Assembly (NCBI GenBank): GCA_965218865.1
Contig: CBDCME010000069.1
Coordinates: 62,001-126,000 of the forward strand
DNA: 64,000 nt
Direction of reading: 5' to 3'
From: CBDCME01 sp965218865
GTDB taxonomy: Bacteria; Pseudomonadota; Alphaproteobacteria; JAAXGF01
Below, piece by piece: positions 1-8,219 of the stretch (position 1 is its first letter; every line of letters starts with the position of its first letter). Made by a program: the position numbers and the translations under genes. The notes under the pieces are model-generated. The model saw only the letters and a program-made list of their open reading frames with translations, searched no databases and was not told the origin of the DNA.

Positions 1-906
1 GCTTTCGTCGCTTGAAGGCCGATGCTCCCGCCATCATCGAACTGCGCGAATATTCGCGCCTGGGCCGAGGACCTCGGCCAGGAGCGCGTGCGCCTCGCCA
101 ACCACCTGCGCGAACAGTTGAGACGCTATTATCCCCAGGCCTTGGAGGTCAGCGACGATGTCGCCAGCGAGTGGTTTCTCGCCCTGTGGAAGAAGGCGCC
201 CACTCCCGAGAAGGCGCGGCGCATCCGAACCAATACCGTTGCCAAGCTGCTGAAAACCCACCGCATCCGCAAAATCGACGCGCCTGAAGTGTTGCGCCTC
301 TTGCGCCAAAAGCCGCTCACCGTCGCGCCGGGAACTATCGCCGCCGCTTGCGCTCATATCGGTTCCCTGGCCGAGCGTTTGCGCCTGGTCAACCGCCAGG
401 TCAAGCAGGCCCGAAGCCGCATCGACGGCCTCTGCCGACACATCGCCGATCAACAGGACAGCGCCTCGGGGCAGAAATCCGAGCAGCGCGACGTGGACAT
501 CCTGCTTTCCATGCCCGGAATCGGGAGGACCGTCCTCGCCACGCTGCTCGCAGAAGCCTCGACGCCCCTGCGGGAAAGAAATTACCAGGCCTTGCGCACC
601 TTGTCCGGCGCCGCCCCCGTTACCCGCCGGAGCGGCAAACGCTGTCTCGTCATCATGCGTCAGGCCTGCCACGTTCGGCTGCGAACCGCCCTTTACCACT
701 GGGCCCGCGTCGCCATCCAACACGATCCCATCAGCCGCCAACGCTATGCCGCCCTTAGGGCCCGGGGACACGGCCACGCCAGAGCGCTGAGAACCGTCGC
801 CGATAGACTGCTTGCCGTCGCCTGCGCCATGCTCAGAAATCAAACCCTCTTCGATCCATCCCATGCTCAAAAAAAAGCCCAACGCCGCCTCACTCCGGCA
901 GCGTGA
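1..906 (+). pseudogene. IS110 transposase, partial, frameshifted
   Basis: IS110-family recombinase (DEDD N-terminal domain, Transposase_20 C-terminal domain). Only the end of the DEDD domain and the complete C-terminal part are in the window. The second frame opens at base 22 and contains the Transposase_20 signature MPGIGRTVLATLLAEA followed by ALRTLSGAAPVTRRSGK, with the catalytic-serine region expected here. Reading starts in one frame (FRRLKADAPAIIELREYSR), and the match then continues in the +1 frame with AEDLGQERVRLANHLREQL, the shift lying near base 60. The same shift is present in both other copies, so it is not a local error. Function is excision and insertion of the element, RNA-guided if it behaves like IS621. 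Confidence 0.85.
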
Positions 907-949
907 CCACCTCTCATTTCCCCCTTGCTCAATGGTGGGGAGTCCCCCT
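1..949 (+). mobile_element. IS110-family element, copy 1 (5' part outside window)
   Basis: The right end of an IS110-family insertion sequence: the C-terminal two thirds of the transposase, then about 40 noncoding bases ending near GGTGGGGAGTCCC, directly against a REP palindrome that begins at 944. It is almost base-for-base the same as the copies at 24.4-26.0 kb and 46.2-47.6 kb. The short noncoding right end fits the IS110 group rather than the IS1111 group. The exact last base is uncertain by a few nucleotides because the element has no terminal inverted repeats. Confidence 0.85.
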
Positions 950-1046
950 CCCGGCCACCCATATCAGCAACCTCTCGTGGGTGGCCGGGAGGGGGAGAGG
1001 GCCGGAACAGACGCAAACCATGCGCGGACGCGCATTTTCGAACAGA
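944..1046. repeat. REP-type palindromic element (i)
   Basis: A perfect 17-bp inverted repeat (CCCCCTCCCGGCCACCC at 944-960, its complement at 979-995) with an 18-base loop. A short GC palindrome, TGCGCGGACGCGCA, follows at 1021-1034, and then TTTTCGAACAGAC. The same composite repeat occurs near 12.8 kb and 24.3 kb, and its second half occurs at 26.0 kb. It is intergenic and extends beyond the IS110 end, so it is a chromosomal repeat, not part of the IS. Confidence 0.8.
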
Positions 1047-1111
1047 CTGTCACACCGCGCACGGAACGGAGTCCACCGCGACGCCGTCCCGATCGGTGAT
1101 GATCGAGAGAG

Positions 1112-1561
1112 CTATTTTTTCACGCCGCAGGTGTCGTCGTCGACGCACCATTCGTCCGCCCAACGCCGCATCATTTCCTTGGCCTCCCTATTGGTGGGGA
1201 CGACCAGGTCCTCGCCGCCCTTTCGTTTGAAGGTCACCAATCCCATGAATTTGAGTTTTTCGACCGCCTCGGCGGCGGCCGACTGCTTGATGTGCATCGC
1301 GCGCCGCAAATTTTTCGTGGTGAAAGGATGATAGGCGATCCGGCAAACGATTTGCCGCAGGACGGGATTCAGGTTCACGCGCAGCATCAAGGCGTTCGCG
1401 TCCATCACCCCCGTGATTTTATCCGCGAGCTTTTCGAGGCGATCGTAGGGACCGTCGTTTCCACCGCCAAGCGAACCCTTTTTGGACCCAAATGATTCGG
1501 CGGCCGCCGGGATCGCCGCCAATAAGCAAGCCAGGGCGATCACCGCGCGAAGGGGGCACAT
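1112..1561 (-). CDS. Exported winged-helix protein A
   Basis: A 149-residue protein with a Sec-type signal peptide (MCPLRAVIALACLLAAIPAAA) and then a single winged-helix-like domain (about residues 60-130). The order is a helix with NPVLRQIVCRIAY, an HTH-like pair of helices ending in LKFMGLV, a beta wing, and a last helix MRRWADEWC followed by CGVKK. Three cysteines are conserved with its paralogues: one in the first helix and two at the C terminus. The start at 1561 is chosen because the signal peptide begins there; a start at 1582 would add seven residues. It is the last of three same-strand paralogues. The fold resembles ArsR/MarR regulators, but the export signal makes cytosolic DNA binding unlikely. 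Function is unknown. Confidence 0.75.
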   Translation of the reverse strand: MCPLRAVIALACLLAAIPAAAESFGSKKGSLGGGNDGPYDRLEKLADKITGVMDANALMLRVNLNPVLRQIVCRIAYHPFTTKNLRRAMHIKQSAAAEAVEKLKFMGLVTFKRKGGEDLVVPTNREAKEMMRRWADEWCVDDDTCGVKK

Positions 1562-1631
1562 ATTGTTGATAGGGGGCGCCAATGATCATGCCGACCACGG
1601 GGCGATGCCCGCCGCCGTGGGGGAAGGAAAA

Positions 1632-2078
1632 TCACCGCGCCACCGCACATTCGGCGTCGCTGCTGTCGCACCAGTCCTCGGCCCAATGGCGCATTATGGC
1701 GCGCGCCTCCGTCGATTCCGGCCGGATGAGCATGTCCCCATCATGCTCGTCTCCCGCGATTACGAGGCCCATATTCCTCAGTTCCACGACCGCGCTTTGG
1801 ATTCGCGTCAGCGAAAATTTCGTGGCCCAGGCGATCGACTCAATCGTGAAATCCATGTAGGGCACGCGGCATATGATCGCCCGGAGGACCGGATCGCGGT
1901 TGAGGCGGAAGATGGCATCGATGTCCCAAATCCAGGCCTCGATGTTCTTCGCCGTGATATCCTCCTTGGTCTCGATTTCAATTTGTTGCTTGAGGTAGCC
2001 TCCCGGCAGCTCCTCGGCTCTCGCCGGACCGGCCGCGAGCAGAACGATCAACGCTATGGCCGGGCCCAAGGAATTCAT
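1632..2078 (-). CDS. Exported winged-helix protein B
   Basis: 148 residues: signal peptide (MNSLGPAIALIVLLAAGPARA), an acidic linker, then a winged-helix-like domain with RDPVLRAIICRVPY, the helix pair ending in ELRNMGLV, a wing (DMLIRPESTEAR) and the C-terminal helix MRHWAEDWC. It is clearly a tandem duplicate of protein C just upstream: same signal peptide, same AWxxxIDAxxRLNRDP stretch. The last cysteine lies in ECAVAR instead of CGV. The frame stays open to 2267, but the signal peptide fixes the start at 2078. No DNA-binding or enzymatic role can be assigned from sequence alone. Confidence 0.75.
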   Translation of the reverse strand: MNSLGPAIALIVLLAAGPARAEELPGGYLKQQIEIETKEDITAKNIEAWIWDIDAIFRLNRDPVLRAIICRVPYMDFTIESIAWATKFSLTRIQSAVVELRNMGLVIAGDEHDGDMLIRPESTEARAIMRHWAEDWCDSSDAECAVAR

Positions 2079-2160
2079 TTTCTTGATATGGACACCATGG
2101 ATCATTGTCCCCCTCGCCGCAAGGGCGGCGCCAGCTTTGTTCCAATAGTCTGTTCGAAAA

Positions 2161-2604
2161 TCATTTTGCCACCCCACACTCGTCGTTTCGGGCGCACCAG
2201 TACTCGGCCCAATGGCGCATTCTTGCGCGCGTGTCCTCCGATTTCGGCCGGATGAGCATCTCTCCATCTTGGGCCTTTCCTGTCGTTACGAGCTTCATGT
2301 TCCTGAGCTCGACGAACGCGCTCAAGATTTGCACCGGCGAAAGTTTCGTTGCCCGAGCAAGCGCTTCAATGGTGAGATCCGTATAGGGAACACGGCAAAC
2401 GATCGCCCGGAGCGCCGGATCACGGTTGAGGCGAATGGTGGCGTCGATAGATTGGACCCAGGCCTCCAATTTCGTCGCCGCGGTGTCCTCCACGCTCTCG
2501 ATATCATCTTCTTCGTCACTGAAGCCCCCCGGCACGTCCTCGGCACCTGAGGGACTAGCCGCGAGCAGGACAACCAACGCTATCGCCGGTCGCAAGGAAT
2601 TCAT
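2161..2604 (-). CDS. Exported winged-helix protein C
   Basis: 147 residues, first gene of the three-gene same-strand cluster C-B-A. It has a signal peptide (MNSLRPAIALVVLLAASPSGA), then the acidic segment DEEDDIESVED, then the winged-helix-like domain with RDPALRAIVCRVPY, TIEALARATKLSPVQ as the HTH-like pair, ELRNMKLV, a wing, and MRHWAEYWC followed by ECGVAK. The conserved D-P-x-L-R-x-I and the x-M-x-L-V end of the recognition helix resemble the ArsR fold. It is closely related to protein B, so the pair arose by local duplication. The C-terminal cysteine pair and export signal suggest a disulfide-stabilised periplasmic protein (inference). Confidence 0.75.
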   Translation of the reverse strand: MNSLRPAIALVVLLAASPSGAEDVPGGFSDEEDDIESVEDTAATKLEAWVQSIDATIRLNRDPALRAIVCRVPYTDLTIEALARATKLSPVQILSAFVELRNMKLVTTGKAQDGEMLIRPKSEDTRARMRHWAEYWCARNDECGVAK

Positions 2605-3120
2605 ATTCTAGATATGGGGCCTCCCAAGAGTATTTCACCGACCAGAGAATAGCGCGCCAGCGGTGGCGGGGTACATCGTCCTCGGCCCCGCGCCTGTTTT
2701 GGCCCCGCCCCAAAAACCGTGGACAGTGTACTAATTTTGAGCCGATCAATTCCGCCATGCCCCGTGGAATTCCGCGTCAAGCCGGGAGGGACGACCAGGC
2801 AAGAAACGGTGTGACCCGGTTAGGCCCAGGATCAGTCGATCCTGAAAATGACCGTGGGTTTCCCAGCGTCCCCGCAACCGACGCGGTCGGTGCCGCGCGC
2901 GTGGTTGTCTCAAAACGCCAGCATCACGGATCATGGTTGATTTTCGCGGATTTTGCCGGCGCGAATATGATAGCTTTCCCCGTTAAATCGTTGGGGGCTG
3001 ATTCGGGTCACTGCGGAACCGGCAAATTCGGCGCTGCATTCAGGCCTGAAAAGGACCAAGAAGCGGGCCGCCGGCCGACACATTTGGGCCACTGAATTCG
3101 ATTGCGGCCGCGAGCTGTTT
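2605..3120. other. Intergenic region, no gene seen
   Basis: About 0.5 kb between the divergent winged-helix cluster and the copper-protein gene. It contains GTGGACAGTGTACTAATTTT near 2720, resembling the GGGGACAGTATAC motif of RAYT-associated REP sequences seen again near 14.77 and 44.56 kb. No reading frame here has recognisable protein similarity. Divergent promoters are expected but I cannot place them securely. Confidence 0.4.
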
Positions 3121-3843
3121 TTGGAGGTGTGCATCGCTAGATCGTTGATAATTCGAGTGGTCGCGGCGATCCTGACCGGCTTTGGCGGCACGGTTGCCGC
3201 GCCCACCCTGGCGCACACCGTCGAGGCAGGCGCCATCCAGGTGATTCATCCCTGGGCCCAGCCGGCCGAGGCCGGCGACACCCCCGCATTCCCGACCATC
3301 GCCAACGACGCCGATGATGGCGTCGTGCTGCTGGAGCTCGAAACGCCCGTCGCCGAGCGAATCGAGATCCGACGCCAGGGCCGGGTCGTGAAGGAGCTGG
3401 CGATACCGGCCGACGAAAGCGTGAGTTTTGATTCCGGCGAGTTGTCGCTGATCCTCGTCGGCGTGAGGAAGCCGCTTCGCGAGGGGGCGATTTTTCCGCT
3501 CTCGCTCCGTTTCTCCGGCGGCATCACGATCGATACCCATATGGTCGTCGGCCAATCCACGATGATGCCTGGCATGATTCCCGAGGGGCGGTCGCGGATC
3601 ACGATCAGTCATGAGGCAATCCCGGCCCTAGGCTGGCCGCCGATGACGATGGATTTCGCTCTGCTCGACGGGGTGCGGGGCGATTACGTCAACCCCGGGG
3701 AAGAGGTTTATTTCGTTCTTGCCGAGGAAGAGGAGGGCGGCCACGCGATCAGCGCGATCCGCCCGGCCGTCTTCGGTAAGCCGCCTGTCCGCGAGGGAGA
3801 GGTTTTGGGCGCCGGAATCGTCGAGGCCGTCGCGCTCGAATAG
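3121..3843 (+). CDS. PCuAC-like plus CusF-like copper-binding protein
   Basis: 240 residues with an N-terminal hydrophobic signal region ending about AAPTLAH, a PCuAC-like beta domain (about residues 40-145; VIHPWAQP at its start, LSLILVGVRKPLREG near its end) and a C-terminal CusF-like domain (about 165-235; SHEAIPALGWPPMTMDF). PCuAC proteins are periplasmic Cu(I) chaperones for cytochrome oxidase; CusF binds Cu(I) through His, Trp and two Met. The CusF-type ligands (H, W, M, M) are all present. The usual PCuAC Met/His ligands appear lost: only the first His is clear, and the H-x-M region is EIRRQGRVVKEL. Metal binding therefore probably rests on the C-terminal domain. The start is uncertain: TTG at 3121 is used, but GTG 3127 or TTG 3145 fit the signal peptide equally well. 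Confidence 0.7.
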   Translation: MEVCIARSLIIRVVAAILTGFGGTVAAPTLAHTVEAGAIQVIHPWAQPAEAGDTPAFPTIANDADDGVVLLELETPVAERIEIRRQGRVVKELAIPADESVSFDSGELSLILVGVRKPLREGAIFPLSLRFSGGITIDTHMVVGQSTMMPGMIPEGRSRITISHEAIPALGWPPMTMDFALLDGVRGDYVNPGEEVYFVLAEEEEGGHAISAIRPAVFGKPPVREGEVLGAGIVEAVALE

Positions 3844-3864
3844 GACCCTCGCGCCGAAATCATC

Positions 3865-5944
3865 CAGGAACAATTTTTAGTCGCGGTTGAGGGTTCGGGA
3901 TGAGTGGGATCGTGCTCGGTGCACGGGGTTCGGGGAGCCCCGAGCTTGCCTCGACGACGTCATGGGGACTGCTCGAAGCCACCGGACGGCGTTTTCGGAT
4001 TCGACAGGCACACCGGTCCGCCCGCGCCGCTCGGCGGCACGTCCCGGTCCGGGGGAGAGGCGTGCTGTCTCAGGCGATGGGCGCGGTCATGATCGCGTCG
4101 AGGGCCTCCTGCGCCCGGGCGGCATAGTGCCGGTTGGCCTCGGGCAGATAACGGAAGCGTCCGTCGCAGCGCACGATGGCGATGGCCGCGTTGGTCAAGC
4201 AGGCGAGATTTCTGGGCAGGTGACGCACGTAGGCCCGGCATCGGTCTTCGTCGTAGGTGAAGTCGCGCACGTAGTGCAGGCGGTTCTCGATATGCCAGTG
4301 GTTGCGCACCAGTTCGAGCAACTCCTCGGGTCCGGCGCGCTCTGCGCCGAGCGAGGTGAGGCTCCAGGTCACCTCGATGCTGCGCTTGCCGGTCTTGAGG
4401 ATCTCGCGTTCGCGCTCGATGCGCATGGCCTGGCGTCGCCCGTGGAGGTTGGCGTAGCCGTCCCACTCGGCAGCGGAGAGGTCGACGACGGCGCAGCGTC
4501 GGCGCTCGATGCGGCCATGGCCCTTGTCGACGGTTTCGTGCCAGAGCGCATCGCTGAAGTCGATCGCCTTGAGGTCTTCGAAGATCATCTCCTGGTTGTC
4601 CTTGACCGCGCTCATCACGTAGTCGGCGCGACGCCCGAGCAGGCAGCGCGCGGTCTCGTGCTGAGCGTGCATCGCGTCCATGGTGACGATCCGGCCTGTG
4701 AGGTCGAGGCCGCTGGAGAGTTCGCGCACGGCCGGGATTTCGTTGCTCTTGCGGTCGACCTCGACCTGCCCGAGGACCACGCCGGTGTCGTGCTCGACCG
4801 CCGCCACCATCATCCTGCGCCCGTCTTCGGTCTGCTTCGAGGCGCCGCGCAGATCCTTTCCGTCCATGGCGACCGGCGCGTGCGCGCTGCCATGCTGGCC
4901 GGTCCACTGGCTAATCGCGTTGTCCAGGGTCTCTGGCGGCAGGGCGGTGAGGGTCTTGTGGAAGGTGGTGATCGCGGGCGGGGTGTAGCGCTGTTTGGAA
5001 GGGCTCCAGAACGCACCCACCGCCTCGAGCTGCTCCTGGGAGAGCAGGGCGGCGAACTGGGCGAACGCGTTCACCCCCCGGTATCCGGCAAGCCGGGCGG
5101 CGACGGCGATCACCAGAATGGTGTTGAGCGCATAGCGCTTGCCCCGGGCATGGCGGTACTCGGGCACCTCACCCAGACACTCGAACAGGCTGCGCAGCCG
5201 GGGCGCGGCCATCGGCTCGGTGTGCTGCTCGGCGTTCCAGTGTGCCGGCATCCCGGTACGGCTCAGCGCCTCGGGGGCGCCGTCTGTCAGTCCGAACACG
5301 AAGACCTCCTTGGGCTGACCGTGGTGGCGCCAGCGCGCTGCCCCTCCGGGCTCACGGGCAAAGCCCCGCGTCAGCCCCAGAGAGCGCCAGTTCGACGCGC
5401 GGTAGCAGGTGCCGGCAAATCGCGAGACGTCCACGAACGTCTCCGCCAGAAGAGCCGGATATCCGTGCACCGCCTGGATGTCCTCAGACAGCCGCCGCAG
5501 GCTCAGCCCCAGCACACGGGAGGCCAGGTTCGGCACTCGGCCAGGCGTCAGAATGACGAAGCGCGAGTTGTTGGCGATCAGATGCAGACGCCGGAACTGC
5601 TGCTCGGCCGACCACCCGATCCAGCGATCACGCGCGCCCAGCTTGAACGCGCCGGGCTGCCAGCCGATCAGTGCGAGCCAGGTCTCGCCATGCACCGCGA
5701 CATGGCGCAGGCCCTTGCCGATGACGCCGTGGAACGCCAGGTAGTGGTGCTGCTCCACCAACCGGTCCCAGCGCCGGTGCTCCTGCGCGCCCCAGGTCGG
5801 ACGCACCGTGACCGCGCGCAAATCAATGGACGAATCCGAGACCGGCAGCGTCGCCATGACCGGCACACTGCCACACCGAGAATGAAATGGCCAGCGCCGC
5901 GATCACCTCACCCTGATCACTGGGCGGACAAAAAACTAGCCCTG
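3865..5944 (-). mobile_element. ISAs1-family element, copy A (2080 bp, intact)
   Basis: The ends are imperfect inverted repeats, CAGGAACAATTTTTAGTC and CAGGGCTAGTTTTTTGTCC. The flanks carry a perfect 10-bp target duplication CGAAATCATC (3855-3864 and 5945-5954). It is exactly the same length as copy B at 16669-18748 and nearly identical, so transposition is recent. One transposase gene on the minus strand fills most of it. Confidence 0.93.
4070..5866 (-). CDS. ISAs1 transposase with N-terminal DruA-like (DUF4338) domain
   Basis: 598 residues in two parts. Residues about 20-170 match the DUF4338/DruA-like fold: HHYLAFHG, RDRWIGW, NNSRFVILTPGRVPNLAS, ETFVDVSRFAGTCYRASNW. This part aligns along its length with the separate proteins at 51883-52764 and 62424-63305. 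Residues about 225-598 are a standard ISAs1 DDE transposase with the helper domain (LRSLFECLGEVPEYRHARGK) and catalytic residues in VAMDGKDLRG, IVTMDAMHAQHETA and NHWHIENRLHYVRDF. ISAs1 transposases are usually about 370-400 residues, so the N-terminal 200 residues are an added module. GTG 5866 or ATG 5857 may be the start. It catalyses cut-and-paste movement; the DruA-like part has no proven role. Confidence 0.9.
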   Translation of the reverse strand: MPVMATLPVSDSSIDLRAVTVRPTWGAQEHRRWDRLVEQHHYLAFHGVIGKGLRHVAVHGETWLALIGWQPGAFKLGARDRWIGWSAEQQFRRLHLIANNSRFVILTPGRVPNLASRVLGLSLRRLSEDIQAVHGYPALLAETFVDVSRFAGTCYRASNWRSLGLTRGFAREPGGAARWRHHGQPKEVFVFGLTDGAPEALSRTGMPAHWNAEQHTEPMAAPRLRSLFECLGEVPEYRHARGKRYALNTILVIAVAARLAGYRGVNAFAQFAALLSQEQLEAVGAFWSPSKQRYTPPAITTFHKTLTALPPETLDNAISQWTGQHGSAHAPVAMDGKDLRGASKQTEDGRRMMVAAVEHDTGVVLGQVEVDRKSNEIPAVRELSSGLDLTGRIVTMDAMHAQHETARCLLGRRADYVMSAVKDNQEMIFEDLKAIDFSDALWHETVDKGHGRIERRRCAVVDLSAAEWDGYANLHGRRQAMRIEREREILKTGKRSIEVTWSLTSLGAERAGPEELLELVRNHWHIENRLHYVRDFTYDEDRCRAYVRHLPRNLACLTNAAIAIVRCDGRFRYLPEANRHYAARAQEALDAIMTAPIA

Positions 5945-5999
5945 CGAAATCATCAACCCTTCGCGCCTTCCTCGCGGAGAGTGCTAGAATTGTCGGCGC

Positions 6000-7154
6000 A
6001 TGTCCCGATCCGACGCCGACCCAGGTCCGAAGCTTCTCTTCCTGACCACGGAGGACTGGTACTTTTGCTCGCACCGTTTGCCGGTCGCGCGGGCGGCGCG
6101 CGATGCCGGCTACGCCGTGGTCGTGGCGACGCGCGTGGACCGTCACGGCGAGGCCATTCGCCGAGAAGGCCTTGGCCTTCGGCCGCTCAATTGGCGACGC
6201 GGATCGCGGAACCCCTGGCGCGAATTCATGGCCTTGCTCGAAGTCTGGCGGCTCTACCGTCGCGAACGGCCCGACATCGTCCACCACATCGCCATGAAGC
6301 CGATCCTTCTCGGAACCCTCGCCGCCCGTATGGCCGGCGTCCGCACCATCATCGACGGGGTCATGGGGCTGGGCTACAGCTTTACCGTTGTGTCCGAGGG
6401 CAAGCGATTTTCCCGCGCCGCCGCCCTGGCGTTGTTGCGCCTCTTGTTGCGGCACCGCTCCGTCTGGCTGGTATTTCAGAATCGCGACGATCGCGAGGTT
6501 CTGGTTCGGGGCGCGGGGATCGACCCCGGCCACGGCGTTCTGATTCGCGGCTCGGGCGTCGATGCGGAGCGTTTTACGATCACGGATCCTCCGTCCGGTT
6601 CGGACCTGACGGTGGCCATTGCCGCGCGCATGATCGCGATGAAGGGAGTCGACACCGTGGTTTCGGCCTGCCGCCTCCTGCGCCGGCGCCGACCGACGGT
6701 TCGGCTGTTTCTCGTCGGCGAGCCGGATGACGCCAATCCGACTTCGTTCGACAGCGCTCAGCTCGAGGCCTGGGGCGGCGAAGCCGGAAACGAATGGCTC
6801 GGCCGCGTCGACGACGTAGCGCCGCTCTGGCGCCGGGCCCATATCGCCGCCCTGGCCCCGCGGGGCGGCGAGGGGGTACCGATGAGCCTCATCGAGGCCG
6901 CCGCCTGCGGCCGGCCGATCGTCGCCACCGACGTGCCGGGCTGCCGCGAAATCGTCGCCGACGGCAAGAACGGTTTTTTGGTGCCTCCGAACGACCCGGA
7001 GGCTTTCGCCGAGGCCCTGGAGCGGCTGATCCGCGATCCCGAGATGCGCCGTCGTTTCGGCGCCGCCGGGCGGGAGATGGTCGAACGGGAATTCACTCAG
7101 GAAAGCGTCGTGCGCGACACCCTCGCGCTTTACCGTCGGGCCCGCACGCCGTGA
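6000..7154 (+). CDS. Glycosyltransferase family 4
   Basis: 384 residues, a GT-B fold glycosyltransferase that adds a nucleotide-sugar-derived residue to a surface glycan. The N-terminal domain holds LLFLTTEDWYFCSHRLPVA. The C-terminal domain has the donor-site signature GGEGVPMSLIEAAACGRPIV followed by ATDVPGCREIV, with the catalytic-type E-x7-E pattern. It is cytoplasmic or peripheral to the membrane. The stop codon overlaps the GTG start of the next gene (GTGA), so the two are translationally coupled. Together with the epimerase and TviB-type dehydrogenase downstream it forms a polysaccharide-synthesis operon. ISAs1 copy A ends 55 bp upstream and may have displaced the native promoter. The acceptor cannot be deduced. 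Confidence 0.85.
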   Translation: MSRSDADPGPKLLFLTTEDWYFCSHRLPVARAARDAGYAVVVATRVDRHGEAIRREGLGLRPLNWRRGSRNPWREFMALLEVWRLYRRERPDIVHHIAMKPILLGTLAARMAGVRTIIDGVMGLGYSFTVVSEGKRFSRAAALALLRLLLRHRSVWLVFQNRDDREVLVRGAGIDPGHGVLIRGSGVDAERFTITDPPSGSDLTVAIAARMIAMKGVDTVVSACRLLRRRRPTVRLFLVGEPDDANPTSFDSAQLEAWGGEAGNEWLGRVDDVAPLWRRAHIAALAPRGGEGVPMSLIEAAACGRPIVATDVPGCREIVADGKNGFLVPPNDPEAFAEALERLIRDPEMRRRFGAAGREMVEREFTQESVVRDTLALYRRARTP

Positions 7155-8140
7155 AGCGGGTCCTCATCACCGGCGCCACGGGCATGATCGGCCAATTCCT
7201 GGTTCCCTTTCTCCGCCAGCGCGGAGTCGCGGTGGTGGCCGCTGTCCGCAACGCGAGCCGGTTGCCACCCGGGGTCGAGATCTTCGCCACCGGAGACCTC
7301 GGACCGAACACCCCGTGGCAGAGCGCCGTTGCCGGCGTCGACGCCGTGGTTCATCTGGCGGCCTGGAGCGGCGAGCGAGCCAGGGCCCGGGACGAGGCGC
7401 GCATTCAGCGCCTCAACGTCGCCGCGACCGTCGCCCTGGCCAAGGCCGCGGCCGACGCCCGCGTCGCCCGCTTCGTCTTCATGAGCAGTGTCAAGGCGAT
7501 CGGCGAAGTCAGCGGGCTCGGCGGCTTTACCGAGGAGTCGCCGCTGTTCCCGCGCGATGCCTACGGCCGCTCGAAAAGGGACGCCGAGGTGGCGCTCGAG
7601 GGCCTGTTGCGGCCGACAAAAACCAGGCTCGTCATCTTGCGTCCGCCGCTCGTCTACGGTCCCGGCGCGGGGGCGAATTTTCGGGCCCTCTTGGGTCTCG
7701 TCGCCACGGGCGTGCCCCTTCCGCTCGGCAGCGTGCGCAACCGACGCAGTCTGATCTACGTCGGCAATCTGGCCGACGCCGTGGCTCGGGTGCTCGGCGG
7801 TTGCGGCGCCAGCGCCTCGGTCTTCCTCGTAAGCGACGGAGAGGACGTCTCCACGCCCGAGCTCGTCAGGCGGCTCGCCCGCGCCCTCGACGTCGCTCCC
7901 CGGCTCTTTCCTTGTCCCCCGACCGTGCTTCGCGCGGGCGCCAAATTACTCGGTCGCGGGGGCTCGGCCGCACGGCTTTTGACGTCGCTCGCGATTGACG
8001 ATTCACGATTTCGCGGCGCTTATTCCTGGTCCCCTCCGTGGACGCTCGACCAAGGTCTCGCGACGACTGCGGATTGGGTTCGAAACCAGTCCGGCGGCCC
8101 GCCGGCGCGGCGGGCCCGCCAAACGGACAAGACCGACTGA
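7151..8140 (+). CDS. NAD-dependent epimerase/dehydratase (extended SDR)
   Basis: 329 residues from GTG 7151, the start chosen because it overlaps the upstream stop and begins the Rossmann strand. N-terminal NAD site VLITGATGMIG; active-site region FMSSVKAIGE with YGRSKRDAE carrying the Tyr-x3-Lys catalytic pair; substrate region PPLVYGPG. This is the extended SDR family that epimerises, dehydrates or reduces nucleotide sugars such as UDP-GlcNAc derivatives. The position between a GT4 and a UDP-GlcNAc dehydrogenase suggests it makes a precursor for the same glycan. The C terminus is Arg/Gly rich and probably disordered. The exact substrate is unknown. Confidence 0.83.
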   Translation: MKRVLITGATGMIGQFLVPFLRQRGVAVVAAVRNASRLPPGVEIFATGDLGPNTPWQSAVAGVDAVVHLAAWSGERARARDEARIQRLNVAATVALAKAAADARVARFVFMSSVKAIGEVSGLGGFTEESPLFPRDAYGRSKRDAEVALEGLLRPTKTRLVILRPPLVYGPGAGANFRALLGLVATGVPLPLGSVRNRRSLIYVGNLADAVARVLGGCGASASVFLVSDGEDVSTPELVRRLARALDVAPRLFPCPPTVLRAGAKLLGRGGSAARLLTSLAIDDSRFRGAYSWSPPWTLDQGLATTADWVRNQSGGPPARRARQTDKTD

Positions 8141-8219
8141 GCCGCCGCCGGCATCGCCGATTGACATCCGCACCGGGCGTGTATAGAGGAGACCCCTCGA
8201 CGCGCGGACGCGGACCATC

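Noticed and set aside
3887..6730. Very long open frame (947 codons) on the plus strand
   Set aside because: It is antisense to the ISAs1 transposase and runs into the GT4 gene in a wrong frame; its composition is typical of a GC-rich shadow and it matches no family. The same shadow recurs opposite copy B (16597-18726).
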